A stretch of 15,842 nucleotides of DNA from Candidatus Bipolaricaulota bacterium (GCA_027027485.1 JALVLL010000049.1:1-15842), one strand, 5' to 3'. Numbered from the stretch's first letter, positions 6,136-13,603 are shown. A program made the numbers and translations. Notes: generated by a model not told the origin, from the letters alone.

Positions 6136-6158
6136 CCCTCGTACGGAGGGTGTATAAT
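6136..6158 (+). promoter_or_regulatory. Promoter -10 of the peptide-transporter operon with an abutting hairpin
   Basis: TGTATAAT (-10 hexamer TATAAT at 6153-6158) is the best promoter element in the 169-base gap between the last tRNA and the binding-protein gene; no good -35 is 17 bases upstream. A small dyad, CCCTC-GTACG-GAGGG (6136-6150), ends immediately before it. The dyad has no following T-run, so it looks more like an operator or tRNA 3' processing/pause hairpin than a terminator. Predicted start near 6165 leaves a leader of about 115 bases. Confidence 0.5.
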
Positions 6159-6280
6159 CCCCTTCAATGGGAGAGGTCATGTTTCGGGCCCTCCCGTCCA
6201 TGTGATCCCTGCTGCGAAAGGGGGTGTTGTCCCGGGAGGAAACCCCTCGAGCTTCGAGCCCCGCTGTTCAGGAGGTGAAG

Positions 6281-7810
6281 ATGCGTAAACTGGGGTTGCT
6301 TTTGTTGGTTTTCGGGCTCTCGCTGGGCGTGGCCGCGGGTGCACAGACGATCGAGAAGGTCGTGATCGGGCTCTCCGCTCCCCCACGCACCATGGATCCC
6401 CACGGCTCCGACGCCGACTCGAACCTCTCCATTATGAGCAACATCTTCGATGGCTTGGCCCGCCGTGATGTCGATGGGAAACTCCTCCCCGGACTCGCGG
6501 TATCCTGGGAAAGGGTGGACGCTGTCACCTGGCGTTTCCGCCTCCGCAAGGGGGTGAAGTTCCATAACGGGAACGACTTCACCTGGGAGGATGTCGCCTT
6601 CACCTTCCAGCGACTGAAGGATCCCGAGGTTTCCGAGTTCCTGGCCACCGGTAACCTGGTGAAGTCAGTGGAGCCGGTGGACGGGGATCCGTGGACCATC
6701 GACATCGTGACCACGCGTCCCGTGGCCTGGTTCGTTCAGAACCTCCACCAGATATTCATCATGGACAAGGAGTCCACCGAGGCCCGCTCCCGGGGCGAGG
6801 TGGCTTCCTATCCCATCGGCACCGGTCCCTACAAGTTCGTGGAATGGATCCGGGGCGACCATTTGACCCTTGTGGCCAACGAGGACTACTGGGGCGGCCC
6901 GCCCCCGGTGAAGAAGGTGATCTTCAAGGAGATCGTCGATTCCTTCACCCGCTTGGCCGCCATCGAGACCGGTACGGTGGATATCATCCAGGACATCCCC
7001 CTGGAGCTCTTCGACCGTGCCAAGGCCAACCCCAACCTCTCGATCATCACCCGGCCGGCGCGGCGTGGGATGTTCCTGGGGATGAAGCAGACCCCCGATT
7101 ACCCCATGCACGATGTGCGGGTACGCAAGGCCATCTACATGGCGATAAACGTCCAGGAGCTCATCGATAAGGTGATGTTCGGCCACGCCAGCCCCGCGGC
7201 CCAGATCGCCGATCCGCCCACGGTGGGCTACAACCCCGAGATAAAGCGCTTCCCCTACGACCCGGAGGAGGCGAAGCGCCTCCTGGCGGAAGCCGGTTAT
7301 CCCAACGGCTTCTCGGTCACCCTCAAGGCTCCCACGGACCGCTACCCGCGGGACGAGGAGACCGCCGAGGCCATCGCCAAACAGCTCGCCAAGGTCGGGA
7401 TCAAGGTCACCCTGGATGCCAAGCCCAAGGCGATGTACTTCCCCGAGGTTACCCACCACGACGTTGAGCTCTATTACCTGGGGTGGTTCGACGGGGCTTA
7501 CTCGGCCATGCGGACCTTCACCAAGCTCGTCCACTCCTACGACAAGGAGCGGGGCTATGGCCTTTTCAACGCGGGCGATATCTCCGACAAGCTCCTCGAT
7601 TACCTCATCGAGCAGTCGGACACCATCGTCGATCCGGAGCTTTATGTGGAGTGGTCGCAGATGACCAACCGTATCGCCTTCGAGTGGAAGGTCGTTTACA
7701 TCCCGCTCTTCTACCTGGAGGACTCCTATGCGGTGTACAAGCCCTCGGGGATAAAGTTCACCCCCCGGCCCGATACCTGGATGACCATCGTGGACGTGAT
7801 CCAGCCCTGA
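6281..7810 (+). CDS. Oligopeptide/dipeptide-type ABC transporter substrate-binding protein (family 5)
   Basis: Secreted solute receptor of a DppA/OppA/NikA-type importer. The first 21 residues are a signal peptide (MRKLGLLLLVFGLSLGVAAGA, then QT). Family-5 hallmarks follow: PRTMDPHGSDADSN, IFDGLARRD, WRFRLRKGVKFHNG, the lobe-crossing PIGTGPYKFVEW, NEDYWGGPPPVKKV, VRKAIYMAI and AEAGYPNG. The 509-residue length is normal. There is no lipobox Cys, so it is probably a soluble or otherwise tethered periplasmic protein. ATG 6281 has AGGAGG five bases upstream; the longer frame from 6224 would put non-hydrophobic residues before the signal and is rejected. Ligand cannot be told from sequence: peptides are usual, but sugars are known for thermophile homologues. 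Confidence 0.93.
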   Translation: MRKLGLLLLVFGLSLGVAAGAQTIEKVVIGLSAPPRTMDPHGSDADSNLSIMSNIFDGLARRDVDGKLLPGLAVSWERVDAVTWRFRLRKGVKFHNGNDFTWEDVAFTFQRLKDPEVSEFLATGNLVKSVEPVDGDPWTIDIVTTRPVAWFVQNLHQIFIMDKESTEARSRGEVASYPIGTGPYKFVEWIRGDHLTLVANEDYWGGPPPVKKVIFKEIVDSFTRLAAIETGTVDIIQDIPLELFDRAKANPNLSIITRPARRGMFLGMKQTPDYPMHDVRVRKAIYMAINVQELIDKVMFGHASPAAQIADPPTVGYNPEIKRFPYDPEEAKRLLAEAGYPNGFSVTLKAPTDRYPRDEETAEAIAKQLAKVGIKVTLDAKPKAMYFPEVTHHDVELYYLGWFDGAYSAMRTFTKLVHSYDKERGYGLFNAGDISDKLLDYLIEQSDTIVDPELYVEWSQMTNRIAFEWKVVYIPLFYLEDSYAVYKPSGIKFTPRPDTWMTIVDVIQP

Positions 7811-7827
7811 GGCAGAACGGATACCGC

Positions 7828-7868
7828 CAGGGGCGCGGGGATACCCCCGCGCCCCTGCGCTATTTTTA
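7828..7868 (+). terminator. Intrinsic terminator-like hairpin inside the peptide-transporter operon
   Basis: A perfect 13-bp GC-rich stem (7828-7840 pairing with 7845-7857), loop ATAC, then CGC and TATTTTTA. It lies 17 bases after the binding-protein stop and 10 bases before the permease start. It should end part of the transcripts, so the receptor is made in excess over the permeases; it may also protect the upstream mRNA from 3' decay. Confidence 0.85.
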
Positions 7869-7877
7869 GAGGGGAAG

Positions 7878-8846
7878 ATGGGGGCCTATATCGTCAGGCG
7901 GATCGCCCAGGGTCTCGTGGTCCTTCTGCTAGTTTCCTTCATCTGTTTTGTGATCTTCCAGTACATGGGGGATCCGGCATGGGCCCTGGCCGGCCGCTAC
8001 GCCACCCCGGAACAGCTGGAGATGGTCCGGAAGAAGCTTGGGCTGGATAAGCCCTTCTATATCCAGTACCTCATCTTCCTCCGGAACGCCCTGCACGGTA
8101 ACTTCGGGATGTCCTTCGTGAGCCGGCTCCCGGCCATGCAGCTGATCTTGGAGCGGTTACCGGCCACCTTCGAATTGGCCCTCATGGCGATGCTCATAGC
8201 CGTCACCTTCGGGGTGGGGCTCGGAGTATTGGTCTCGGTGGCCCCCAACTCGCCCGCCAGCCGCCTCATCATGGCGGGGTCCCTTTTGGGGATCTCCATC
8301 CCCACCTTCCTCACGGGGATCCTCCTCATAATGGTATTCGCGGTGGATCTCCGCTGGTTCCCTCCCTTCGGACGTGGAGAAGTGGTGCGGATATTCGGCA
8401 ACTGGCGCTCCGGACTCCTCACCTGGGATGGCTTGAAACACCTCATCCTCCCCGCCATCACCTTGAGCACCTATCAGCTGGCGGTCCTCCTTAGGCTCAC
8501 CCGGGCGGGGATGATGGAGGTATTGGGGGAGGAATACATCAAGACCGCTTGGGCCAAGGGGCTCCCACAGCGGGCGGTCCTCTTCAAGCACGCCCTCCGC
8601 AACGCGCTCATCCCCGTGGTGACCATGATCGGCCTTCAGTTCGGGGAGTTGATCGCTTTCTCCATCGTCACCGAGACCGTGTTCCAGTGGCCGGGGATGG
8701 GGAACCTCCTGCTTTCGGCCATCTTCGAGAGCGACCAGCCGGTGATCGTTTCCTACATCACTTTCGTTTCCCTTGTCATCCTCTTTCTGAACCTCTTGGT
8801 GGACATCCTGTACGTCTTCATCAACCCGAAGATACGCTATGTCTAA
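7878..8846 (+). CDS. DppB/OppB-type ABC transporter permease
   Basis: First inner-membrane channel subunit of the importer whose receptor is encoded upstream. 322 residues, starting with the family-typical MGAYIVRRIAQGLVVLLLVSF (helix 1), then a soluble stretch with YATPEQLEMVRKKLGLDKPFYIQYL, and five further hydrophobic segments between about 95 and 315. The cytoplasmic EAA loop that contacts the ATPase is EYIKTAWAKGLPQRAVLFKH...ALIPV at about 217-250. ATG 7878 follows AGGGGA. Its stop overlaps the next start by 8 bases (ATGTCTAA). Nothing looks damaged. Confidence 0.95.
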   Translation: MGAYIVRRIAQGLVVLLLVSFICFVIFQYMGDPAWALAGRYATPEQLEMVRKKLGLDKPFYIQYLIFLRNALHGNFGMSFVSRLPAMQLILERLPATFELALMAMLIAVTFGVGLGVLVSVAPNSPASRLIMAGSLLGISIPTFLTGILLIMVFAVDLRWFPPFGRGEVVRIFGNWRSGLLTWDGLKHLILPAITLSTYQLAVLLRLTRAGMMEVLGEEYIKTAWAKGLPQRAVLFKHALRNALIPVVTMIGLQFGELIAFSIVTETVFQWPGMGNLLLSAIFESDQPVIVSYITFVSLVILFLNLLVDILYVFINPKIRYV

Positions 8847-9720
8847 AAGGAGGATGCTGCGGCACTTCCTACGTGACCCTTCCGCGGTGGCAGGGGCGAC
8901 GATCCTCTTGATATTCGTGCTGGGAGCCCTCCTCGCCCCTGTGATCGCCCCACAGAACCCATACGACCTCGAGGCCCTCAGCCTCGCCGACTCCCTCAAA
9001 CCGCCCATCTGGATGGAGGGCGGTGAATCGCCGTTCCTCTTGGGAACGGACGAGCAGGGCAGGGACATCCTGAGCACCATCCTCTACGGATGTCGCACCT
9101 CCCTCACCGTGGCCTTCGGGGTGGTGCTCGTGGCGGGGACCTTCGGGATGTTGATGGGCCTTCTGGCAGGGTTCTACGGGGGGTTTATCGATGCGATCGT
9201 TATGCGCTCCGCGGACGTGTTTTACTCCTTCTCCACTACCCTGATGGCCATCCTGGTGCTTGGGCTCCTGAAGCAGAAGGGGGTCCTCGTGCTCATCCTG
9301 GCCATCTCCCTAACCGATTGGGTGCGTTATGCCCGGACGCTCCGGGGGGCCGTGCTGGCCGTCAAGGAGGAGGACTACATCAGTGCCGCTCGGGCCGTGG
9401 GGGCCTCCGGCGTCAGGGTCATCTTCCGCCATGTCCTTCCCAATGCCATCCCGCCCCTTCTGGTGGTGGCGGCGGTGGATTTCGGGGTGGTGATCATGTT
9501 GGAGGCCACTCTGAGCTTCCTGGGGGTGGGGCTCCCGGTGACCCAGCCTTCCCTCGGGATGATGATCTCCATCGGCAGAAAATACGTTTACGCGGGAAAG
9601 TGGTGGCTCATAGTTTTCCCGGGGATAGCCCTGACGTCGATCGTGGTGGGGGTGAATCTCGTGGCCGATTGGCTACGGGAGGAAATCAACCCGCGTATCA
9701 GGAGGAGGTTGGGCCGCTGA
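8839..9720 (+). CDS. DppC/OppC-type ABC transporter permease
   Basis: Second channel subunit of the same importer. 293 residues: N-terminal helix (about 18-38) then APQNPYDL, the family signature LGTDEQGRDILS at about 68-79, five more helices, and the EAA loop EDYISAARAVGASG ... HVLPNAIPPLL at about 178-206. C-terminal VADWLREEINPRIR is typical. The start overlaps dppB and is preceded by its coding sequence. No ATPase gene (DppD/DppF type) follows, so the importer must borrow ATPases encoded elsewhere. Confidence 0.95.
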   Translation: MSKRRMLRHFLRDPSAVAGATILLIFVLGALLAPVIAPQNPYDLEALSLADSLKPPIWMEGGESPFLLGTDEQGRDILSTILYGCRTSLTVAFGVVLVAGTFGMLMGLLAGFYGGFIDAIVMRSADVFYSFSTTLMAILVLGLLKQKGVLVLILAISLTDWVRYARTLRGAVLAVKEEDYISAARAVGASGVRVIFRHVLPNAIPPLLVVAAVDFGVVIMLEATLSFLGVGLPVTQPSLGMMISIGRKYVYAGKWWLIVFPGIALTSIVVGVNLVADWLREEINPRIRRRLGR

Positions 9721-9741
9721 GGGTAATCGGGCCTGAATGTC

Positions 9742-9765
9742 CCTATATACTCGCCTATATACTCG
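9742..9765 (+). repeat. Tandem 12-bp repeat carrying a duplicated -10 box
   Basis: CCTATATACTCG occurs twice head to tail with no mismatch (9742-9753 and 9754-9765). Each unit contains TATACT (9746-9751 and 9758-9763), a good -10 hexamer; no convincing -35 precedes either. The second copy is 11 bases from the ATG of the next gene, so it would make a nearly leaderless mRNA. Confidence 0.7.
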
Positions 9766-9774
9766 GTCCCGGTT

Positions 9775-10200
9775 ATGGGCATGGGAAGATCCGAAGGCGA
9801 ACTGTGGAAGGTGGTGGACGAAGCCGATCTCGACCTCCTTATCACCCAGGGCGAGGACGGCTTCCCCCACATCCGCCCCATGACCCTCCTCGCCTACGAG
9901 GAGGACCGGGGGGTCCTTTGGTTCGCCACGAGCCGCAACTCCCGTAAGGTCTCCCACATCCGGAGGAACCCCAAGGCGGTCGCCTTCTTCGCCGTGTTGA
10001 AGGAAGGGGCCTTCGCCTCCTTCTTCGGCGAGGGCGAGGTGGTGGAGGACCCCGTGCTCAAGAACTCATTCTGGGAGGACCAGTGGCGCGAGTTCTGGGA
10101 GGGACCCCACGATCCCGACTACGTCCTCCTCAAGATCAAGGCCCGTAGGGCCCAATTCCACTTCTATCCCGAGGGGGAGATATGGGAACTGGAGTTCTAG
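9775..10200 (+). CDS. Pyridoxamine 5'-phosphate oxidase-like flavin-binding protein
   Basis: Small split-barrel protein of the PNPOx-like/general-stress-protein-26 group, which bind FMN or a related flavin as homodimers; the substrate is not predictable. 141 residues with the fold's sequence signals: an N-terminal helix, GEDGFPHIRPMTLL, GVLWFATSRNSRKVSHIRRNPKAVAFF (the common T-S-K-x-I-x-NP flavin-site pattern) and a final strand RRAQFHFYPEGEIWELEF. It lacks the extra C-terminal substrate segment of true PdxH. ATG 9775 has no Shine-Dalgarno, consistent with a leaderless transcript; ATG 9781 in the same frame is possible. Its TAG and the NAD kinase stop share CTAG. Confidence 0.85.
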   Translation: MGMGRSEGELWKVVDEADLDLLITQGEDGFPHIRPMTLLAYEEDRGVLWFATSRNSRKVSHIRRNPKAVAFFAVLKEGAFASFFGEGEVVEDPVLKNSFWEDQWREFWEGPHDPDYVLLKIKARRAQFHFYPEGEIWELEF

Positions 10201-11003
10201 GGCCCGCCGAGGAGCTTGTTGGATACCCGTGAGAGGAAATCGGGCTCCCAGGGGAATCTGACGAGATAGGTGTACCCCGGGGCCTTCCTCACCAGGGCCC
10301 TCTTTCCTTTCCCGAGGGTTCCTATCCTGTCGCCGTCCACGAACACCGCCGTGGGATAGCTGGCCTCCACCGCGATCTCGTGTTCCGGCCCGATCACGAG
10401 CGGCCTTTTCCCTAGGGAGTGGGGGAAGAGCGGCACCAAAAGGAGCGACTCCAGCGCGGGATGCATCAGGGGGCCGCCGGCGGCCGCGGCGTAGGCCGTG
10501 GTACCGGTCGGAGTGGAGATGATGAGGCCATCCCCGGCCAAAGGGATCTTCCCCACCCCGGCGATCTCCACCTCGAGCTCCGTGAAGCGATAGGCCCCCG
10601 GCCCCACCAGGACCACATCGTTGAGCCCGGTGACCTCGCCCTCCCCCCACTCGACCGCGACGCGCATCCTCCTCTCCACCCGATAGCTCCCCTCGAGGAA
10701 GCTCTCCAGTGCCGGGATCAGCGCTTCCTCTCCCCCCGAGCTCAGGAAACCCAGGGAGCCCCCCACGTTGATCCCGATGATCGGCACCTCCCGCGGATAT
10801 AAGGCACTCGCCACCCGCAGCAGCGTCCCGTCCCCACCGATGGCCACGACCAGCGTGGCGCCTTGGGCCTCGATCTCCCTGCGGGGGGTCGCTTCGGCGG
10901 GGATCCCCCGCTCGCGGCACCACTTCACCCCGGCGGCCGCCGCCCGGGAGGTGCCCTTCTTCCTCGGGTTGTAGACGAAAAGGATCTTTCCCCTTTTGAG
11001 CAT
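10197..11003 (-). CDS. nadK: NAD kinase
   Basis: Phosphorylates NAD to NADP in the cytoplasm. 268 residues with the NAD-kinase motifs: VVAIGGDGT (52-60, catalytic GGDG), IIGINVGGSLGFLS, LNDVVL at 127-132 (usually NE/ND), and DGLIISTPTGTTAYAAAAGGP at 158-178, followed by PLVPLFPHSLG...RPLVI. ATG 11003 lies four bases after the upstream permease stop with a TGAGG Shine-Dalgarno, so it is the fourth gene of the ABC transporter operon. The 3' end overlaps the convergent flavin-protein gene by four bases in the shared palindrome CTAG. Confidence 0.96.
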   Translation of the reverse strand: MLKRGKILFVYNPRKKGTSRAAAAGVKWCRERGIPAEATPRREIEAQGATLVVAIGGDGTLLRVASALYPREVPIIGINVGGSLGFLSSGGEEALIPALESFLEGSYRVERRMRVAVEWGEGEVTGLNDVVLVGPGAYRFTELEVEIAGVGKIPLAGDGLIISTPTGTTAYAAAAGGPLMHPALESLLLVPLFPHSLGKRPLVIGPEHEIAVEASYPTAVFVDGDRIGTLGKGKRALVRKAPGYTYLVRFPWEPDFLSRVSNKLLGGP

Positions 11004-11007
11004 GGCC

Positions 11008-11772
11008 TCAGGACTTGCCGGCGTACTTCCAGCGGCAGAGCCACCGTTCCAGAAGCTCGAGGATCACATAGAACATAAGTCCCAAGAAGGCCAGCCCTAC
11101 CACCCCTGCCAGGGAGAGGTCCGTGCGCATCCTGTAGATCTCGATGAAATTCCCGAGCCCGGACCACGGCCCCCCCACGATCCCGAGCTTGGTCTCGGCG
11201 ATGTAAAGCATGGTTATCCCCAGTCCCACCGATACCCTGGCGGAGGTGAACACCTGGGGCATCACCGCGGGGAGGATCACGTGGCGGTGGAGCTGCAGGG
11301 AATTCGCCCCCGCGGCACGCACCGCGAGGATGTGGCTTGGGGAGATGTTCCTGGCGGCACCGTGGGCCGCCACGGTGACCTGGAAGAGGAGCGTCAAGGT
11401 TACGGTCACCACCTTGACCGCCTCCCCCACCCCGAAGGCGATGTAGAGGAAGAAGAGCAGGGCCACCGGGGGGATGGGATAAAGGAGGTATATGAGCGGA
11501 GAGAACCATCGGTTGATGTTCTCGTGGCTTCCCACGAAGAGCCCCAGGGGCACTCCTCCGGCGAAGGCCAGGATCAACGAGATGAAGAACCGGCGCGCCG
11601 ATTCCAGGAAGGCCGCGCTCCACTCGGGCCACATCTCGGCCCCCGCCGCGGCCACGCCCCAAGGGTACGGGATCAGGGCCACCCCCCGCGAGAGCTCGAA
11701 ATAGAGGGAGACCAAAGACCAGAACAGGAGGATCAGGACCACGGCGAAGAGGTAATGGAAGAGCTGTCTCAT
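11008..11772 (-). CDS. NitT/TauT-type ABC transporter permease
   Basis: Inner-membrane channel subunit of the SsuC/TauC/ThiX class. 254 residues with six hydrophobic segments, the first at about 7-25 (LFAVVLILLFWSLVSLYF). The conserved stretches are FFISLILAFAGGVPLGLFVG, YPIPPVALLFFLYIAFGVGEAVKV, and the EAA-like loop AVRAAGANSLQLHRHVILPA at about 160-180. The start is ATG 11772, which overlaps the ATPase stop as ATGA; the longer frame to 11988 lies wholly inside the ATPase gene and is rejected. Third gene of the operon. Confidence 0.93.
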   Translation of the reverse strand: MRQLFHYLFAVVLILLFWSLVSLYFELSRGVALIPYPWGVAAAGAEMWPEWSAAFLESARRFFISLILAFAGGVPLGLFVGSHENINRWFSPLIYLLYPIPPVALLFFLYIAFGVGEAVKVVTVTLTLLFQVTVAAHGAARNISPSHILAVRAAGANSLQLHRHVILPAVMPQVFTSARVSVGLGITMLYIAETKLGIVGGPWSGLGNFIEIYRMRTDLSLAGVVGLAFLGLMFYVILELLERWLCRWKYAGKS

Positions 11773-12509
11773 CTTCCCTCCGGGGAACCCAAGATCTCCC
11801 GGGCCCTGATGACCACCTCGTAGAACTCCGGGGAGCGGCGATATCCCGGCTCCCCCATCCCCGGGTTGTCCAGGACCTCCACCACCTTGGCGGGGCGGGG
11901 CGAGAGGATCACGATCCGCTGCCCCAGGAAGACGGCCTCCTCGATATCGTGGGTGACCAACACGCCGGTGAAGCGGTACATGTGCCAAAGCTCCAGGATG
12001 ATCTCCTGGATCCTCTCGCGGGTGAGGGTATCGAGGTTGGCCATGGGCTCGTCCATGAGGAAGACCTTGGGCCGTAGCGCCAGGGCCCGGGCTATCCCCA
12101 CCCGCCGCCGCATCCCCTCCGAAAGCTCCGAGGGATACCTGTTCTCGAAACCGGCCAATCCGAGGGCCCTGAGGATCTCCCTCACTCCTTCACGGGGGAA
12201 CCCATGGAGCCTGAGGGCGAGCTCCGCGTTCTGCCGCACCGTCTTCCAGGGCAAAAGCCCCGCGTCCTGGGTGATGAAGGCCACATCCTTCCTGACCCCC
12301 TTGACCTCCTCCCCCAGGACCAGGATCCTCCCGCCCGACGGCTTTATCAGCCCATCGATGGCCAAAAGCAGGGATGTCTTCCCGCATCCGGACGGGCCGA
12401 TCACCGAGACCAGTTCCCCGTCGCCCACCTCCAAGCTCAATCCGTCCACCGCCAGCGTCCGCCGCCGGCCGCGTCCGTACTCGATCCGGAGATCCCGTAC
12501 CGAGATCAT
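11769..12509 (-). CDS. NitT/TauT-type ABC transporter ATP-binding protein
   Basis: Motor subunit for the permease that follows. 246 residues with all motifs intact: Walker A GPSGCGKT (38-45), Q-loop Gln81 in ITQDAGLLPW, signature LSEGM (129-133, the LSxGM variant common in SsuB/TauB relatives), Walker B VFLMDEP with Glu154, and switch His187 in VTHDIEEAVFL. The DIEEA after the His and the LLPW segment are typical of this class. ATG 12509 overlaps the binding-protein stop as ATGA, so the three transporter genes are translationally chained. It contrasts with the degenerate FtsE-like ATPase in the same window. Confidence 0.96.
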   Translation of the reverse strand: MISVRDLRIEYGRGRRRTLAVDGLSLEVGDGELVSVIGPSGCGKTSLLLAIDGLIKPSGGRILVLGEEVKGVRKDVAFITQDAGLLPWKTVRQNAELALRLHGFPREGVREILRALGLAGFENRYPSELSEGMRRRVGIARALALRPKVFLMDEPMANLDTLTRERIQEIILELWHMYRFTGVLVTHDIEEAVFLGQRIVILSPRPAKVVEVLDNPGMGEPGYRRSPEFYEVVIRAREILGSPEGR

Positions 12510-13522
12510 CCCACGAACTCGTCCGTCACGACCTCCTCGTAGGGGTGTGCGAACTTGATGTAGCGCTTCTCCAGGGCCCAATCATGGACTGCCCCGTAGA
12601 TCTCGGGGGCCAGGATCCCGGGCGGGGGGAACTCGGGGACCTTTATGGCCTGGATCGCCGCCTTGACGCTGGGGTTGGTGAGGACCTCATCGGGATCCAT
12701 CCCCCGGTAAAAGAGGTGGAGCACCTCGGGCGCACCCAAAGAAAGGAGGCCTTCTTTGGACTCCTTGTTCATCCTCTCCGCGGCGGCGGAGAAGGCGGCG
12801 AGGAACTTCCTCACGAGATCGGGATGCTTCTCCACGAAAGACCGTTGGAAGATGATGAGGTGAGGGAGGTGCGGGACATCCTTGAAATCCCGGAGTTCCT
12901 TGAGATCGAGCCCTTCCGCCTTGGCGAACTCCAGGGAGAAGCTCGCGTAGGGCTCGGGGAGAACCGCCGCGGCCACCATGCCGTAGACCACCATGGATGC
13001 CGCGAGGAAGAGGTCGTCCTGGCCGAAGTAGAGCCCGGGATGGGGCTCCATTCCCAAGCCCTTAAACGCCGTGTCCATCGCGAACTCTATGTCGGACTGA
13101 AGCGGAAGCGCTATCCGGAGAAAGTTTCTCTTCCCCAGGGAGGGGAGAAGGTCCCGCAGGGACTCCGCCCGTATATGGCGGCCGTTCACCAGGAAGGCGA
13201 ATTGCCTCTCCCCGGGCTTGGGGCAGTAAGCGGTGGCCACCATTAGGGGATCGGTGAGGGCGGCGAGCAGGACCGCCGAGGCCACGTCCCCTATGAGGGC
13301 GTCCACCTGGCCGGCATGGAAGGCCATGAGCCTGTCCCGCTGTGAGGCGAGGGGAACGATCGATATCTCAACCCCTTCCTCCGCGAAGAGGCCCCATTCC
13401 TCGGCGAAGATGATCGGGGCGGAGCCCAGGATGGGAGCCGGAGTAACCCTTATCGCCTCACCCCATGCGGCCACCGAGAGGACGGGGAGAAGAAAAAACA
13501 GGACTGTTCTAAGATTTCGCAT
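12506..13522 (-). CDS. NMT1/SsuA-like ABC transporter substrate-binding protein
   Basis: Secreted receptor for the NitT/TauT-type importer. 338 residues: signal peptide 1-22 (MRNLRTVLFFLLPVLSVAAWGEA), then APILGSAPIIFAEEWGLFAEEGVEISIVPL, RLMAFHAGQVDALIGDVASAVL, and LPEPYASFSLE, in the order seen in NMT1/SsuA/TauA receptors (ligand-loop, G-x-D-A, and E-P motifs). No lipobox. Ligands of this class include sulfonates, nitrate, thiamin precursors and riboflavin; nothing here decides. ATG 13522 lies only 8 bases after a TATAAT, which suggests a nearly leaderless mRNA. First gene of the operon with ATPase, permease and nadK. Confidence 0.9.
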   Translation of the reverse strand: MRNLRTVLFFLLPVLSVAAWGEAIRVTPAPILGSAPIIFAEEWGLFAEEGVEISIVPLASQRDRLMAFHAGQVDALIGDVASAVLLAALTDPLMVATAYCPKPGERQFAFLVNGRHIRAESLRDLLPSLGKRNFLRIALPLQSDIEFAMDTAFKGLGMEPHPGLYFGQDDLFLAASMVVYGMVAAAVLPEPYASFSLEFAKAEGLDLKELRDFKDVPHLPHLIIFQRSFVEKHPDLVRKFLAAFSAAAERMNKESKEGLLSLGAPEVLHLFYRGMDPDEVLTNPSVKAAIQAIKVPEFPPPGILAPEIYGAVHDWALEKRYIKFAHPYEEVVTDEFVG

Positions 13523-13530
13523 GGCGCTCC

Positions 13531-13559
13531 ATTATATGGACGCGGGCGGGCCCCCGCAA
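13531..13559 (-). promoter_or_regulatory. Promoter of the NitT/TauT-type transporter operon
   Basis: On the minus strand TTGCGG (13559-13554, 3 of 6) is followed after 17 bases by a perfect TATAAT (13536-13531). The ATG at 13522 is 8 bases beyond the -10, so transcription would start within a few bases of the start codon. Confidence 0.65.
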
Positions 13560-13575
13560 TGTGATGGCGATCACT
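13560..13575. promoter_or_regulatory. Crp/Fnr-family-like dyad between divergent promoters
   Basis: TGTGA-TGGCGA-TCACT matches 9 of 10 arm positions of the E. coli Crp consensus TGTGA-N6-TCACA; the central GTGAT...ATCAC is a perfect dyad. It lies exactly between the -35 boxes of the two divergent promoters. Its centre is 30.5 bases from the first base of the rightward -10 and 31.5 from that of the leftward -10, close to the class II activator position on both sides. The cognate regulator is not in the window. Confidence 0.5.
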
Positions 13576-13603
13576 TGGCTTTGTCCTTTCGTTCCTGTAT
13601 AGT
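13575..13603 (+). promoter_or_regulatory. Promoter of the small Trp/Cys peptide operon
   Basis: TTGGCT (13575-13580, 4 of 6) and TATAGT (13598-13603) are separated by 17 bases. Predicted start is near 13610, leaving a leader of about 30 bases that holds the Shine-Dalgarno. The upstream edge touches the Crp-like dyad. Confidence 0.65.

Noticed and set aside
6136..6150. Terminator for the tRNA cluster
   Set aside because: The 5-bp hairpin has no following T-run and directly abuts a -10 box, so a regulatory reading fits better.
11773..11988. N-terminal extension of the NitT/TauT permease to 11988
   Set aside because: The extra residues are Gly/Pro/Arg-rich and antiparallel in frame to the intact ATPase gene; ATG 11772 gives the normal hydrophobic start and an ATGA overlap.
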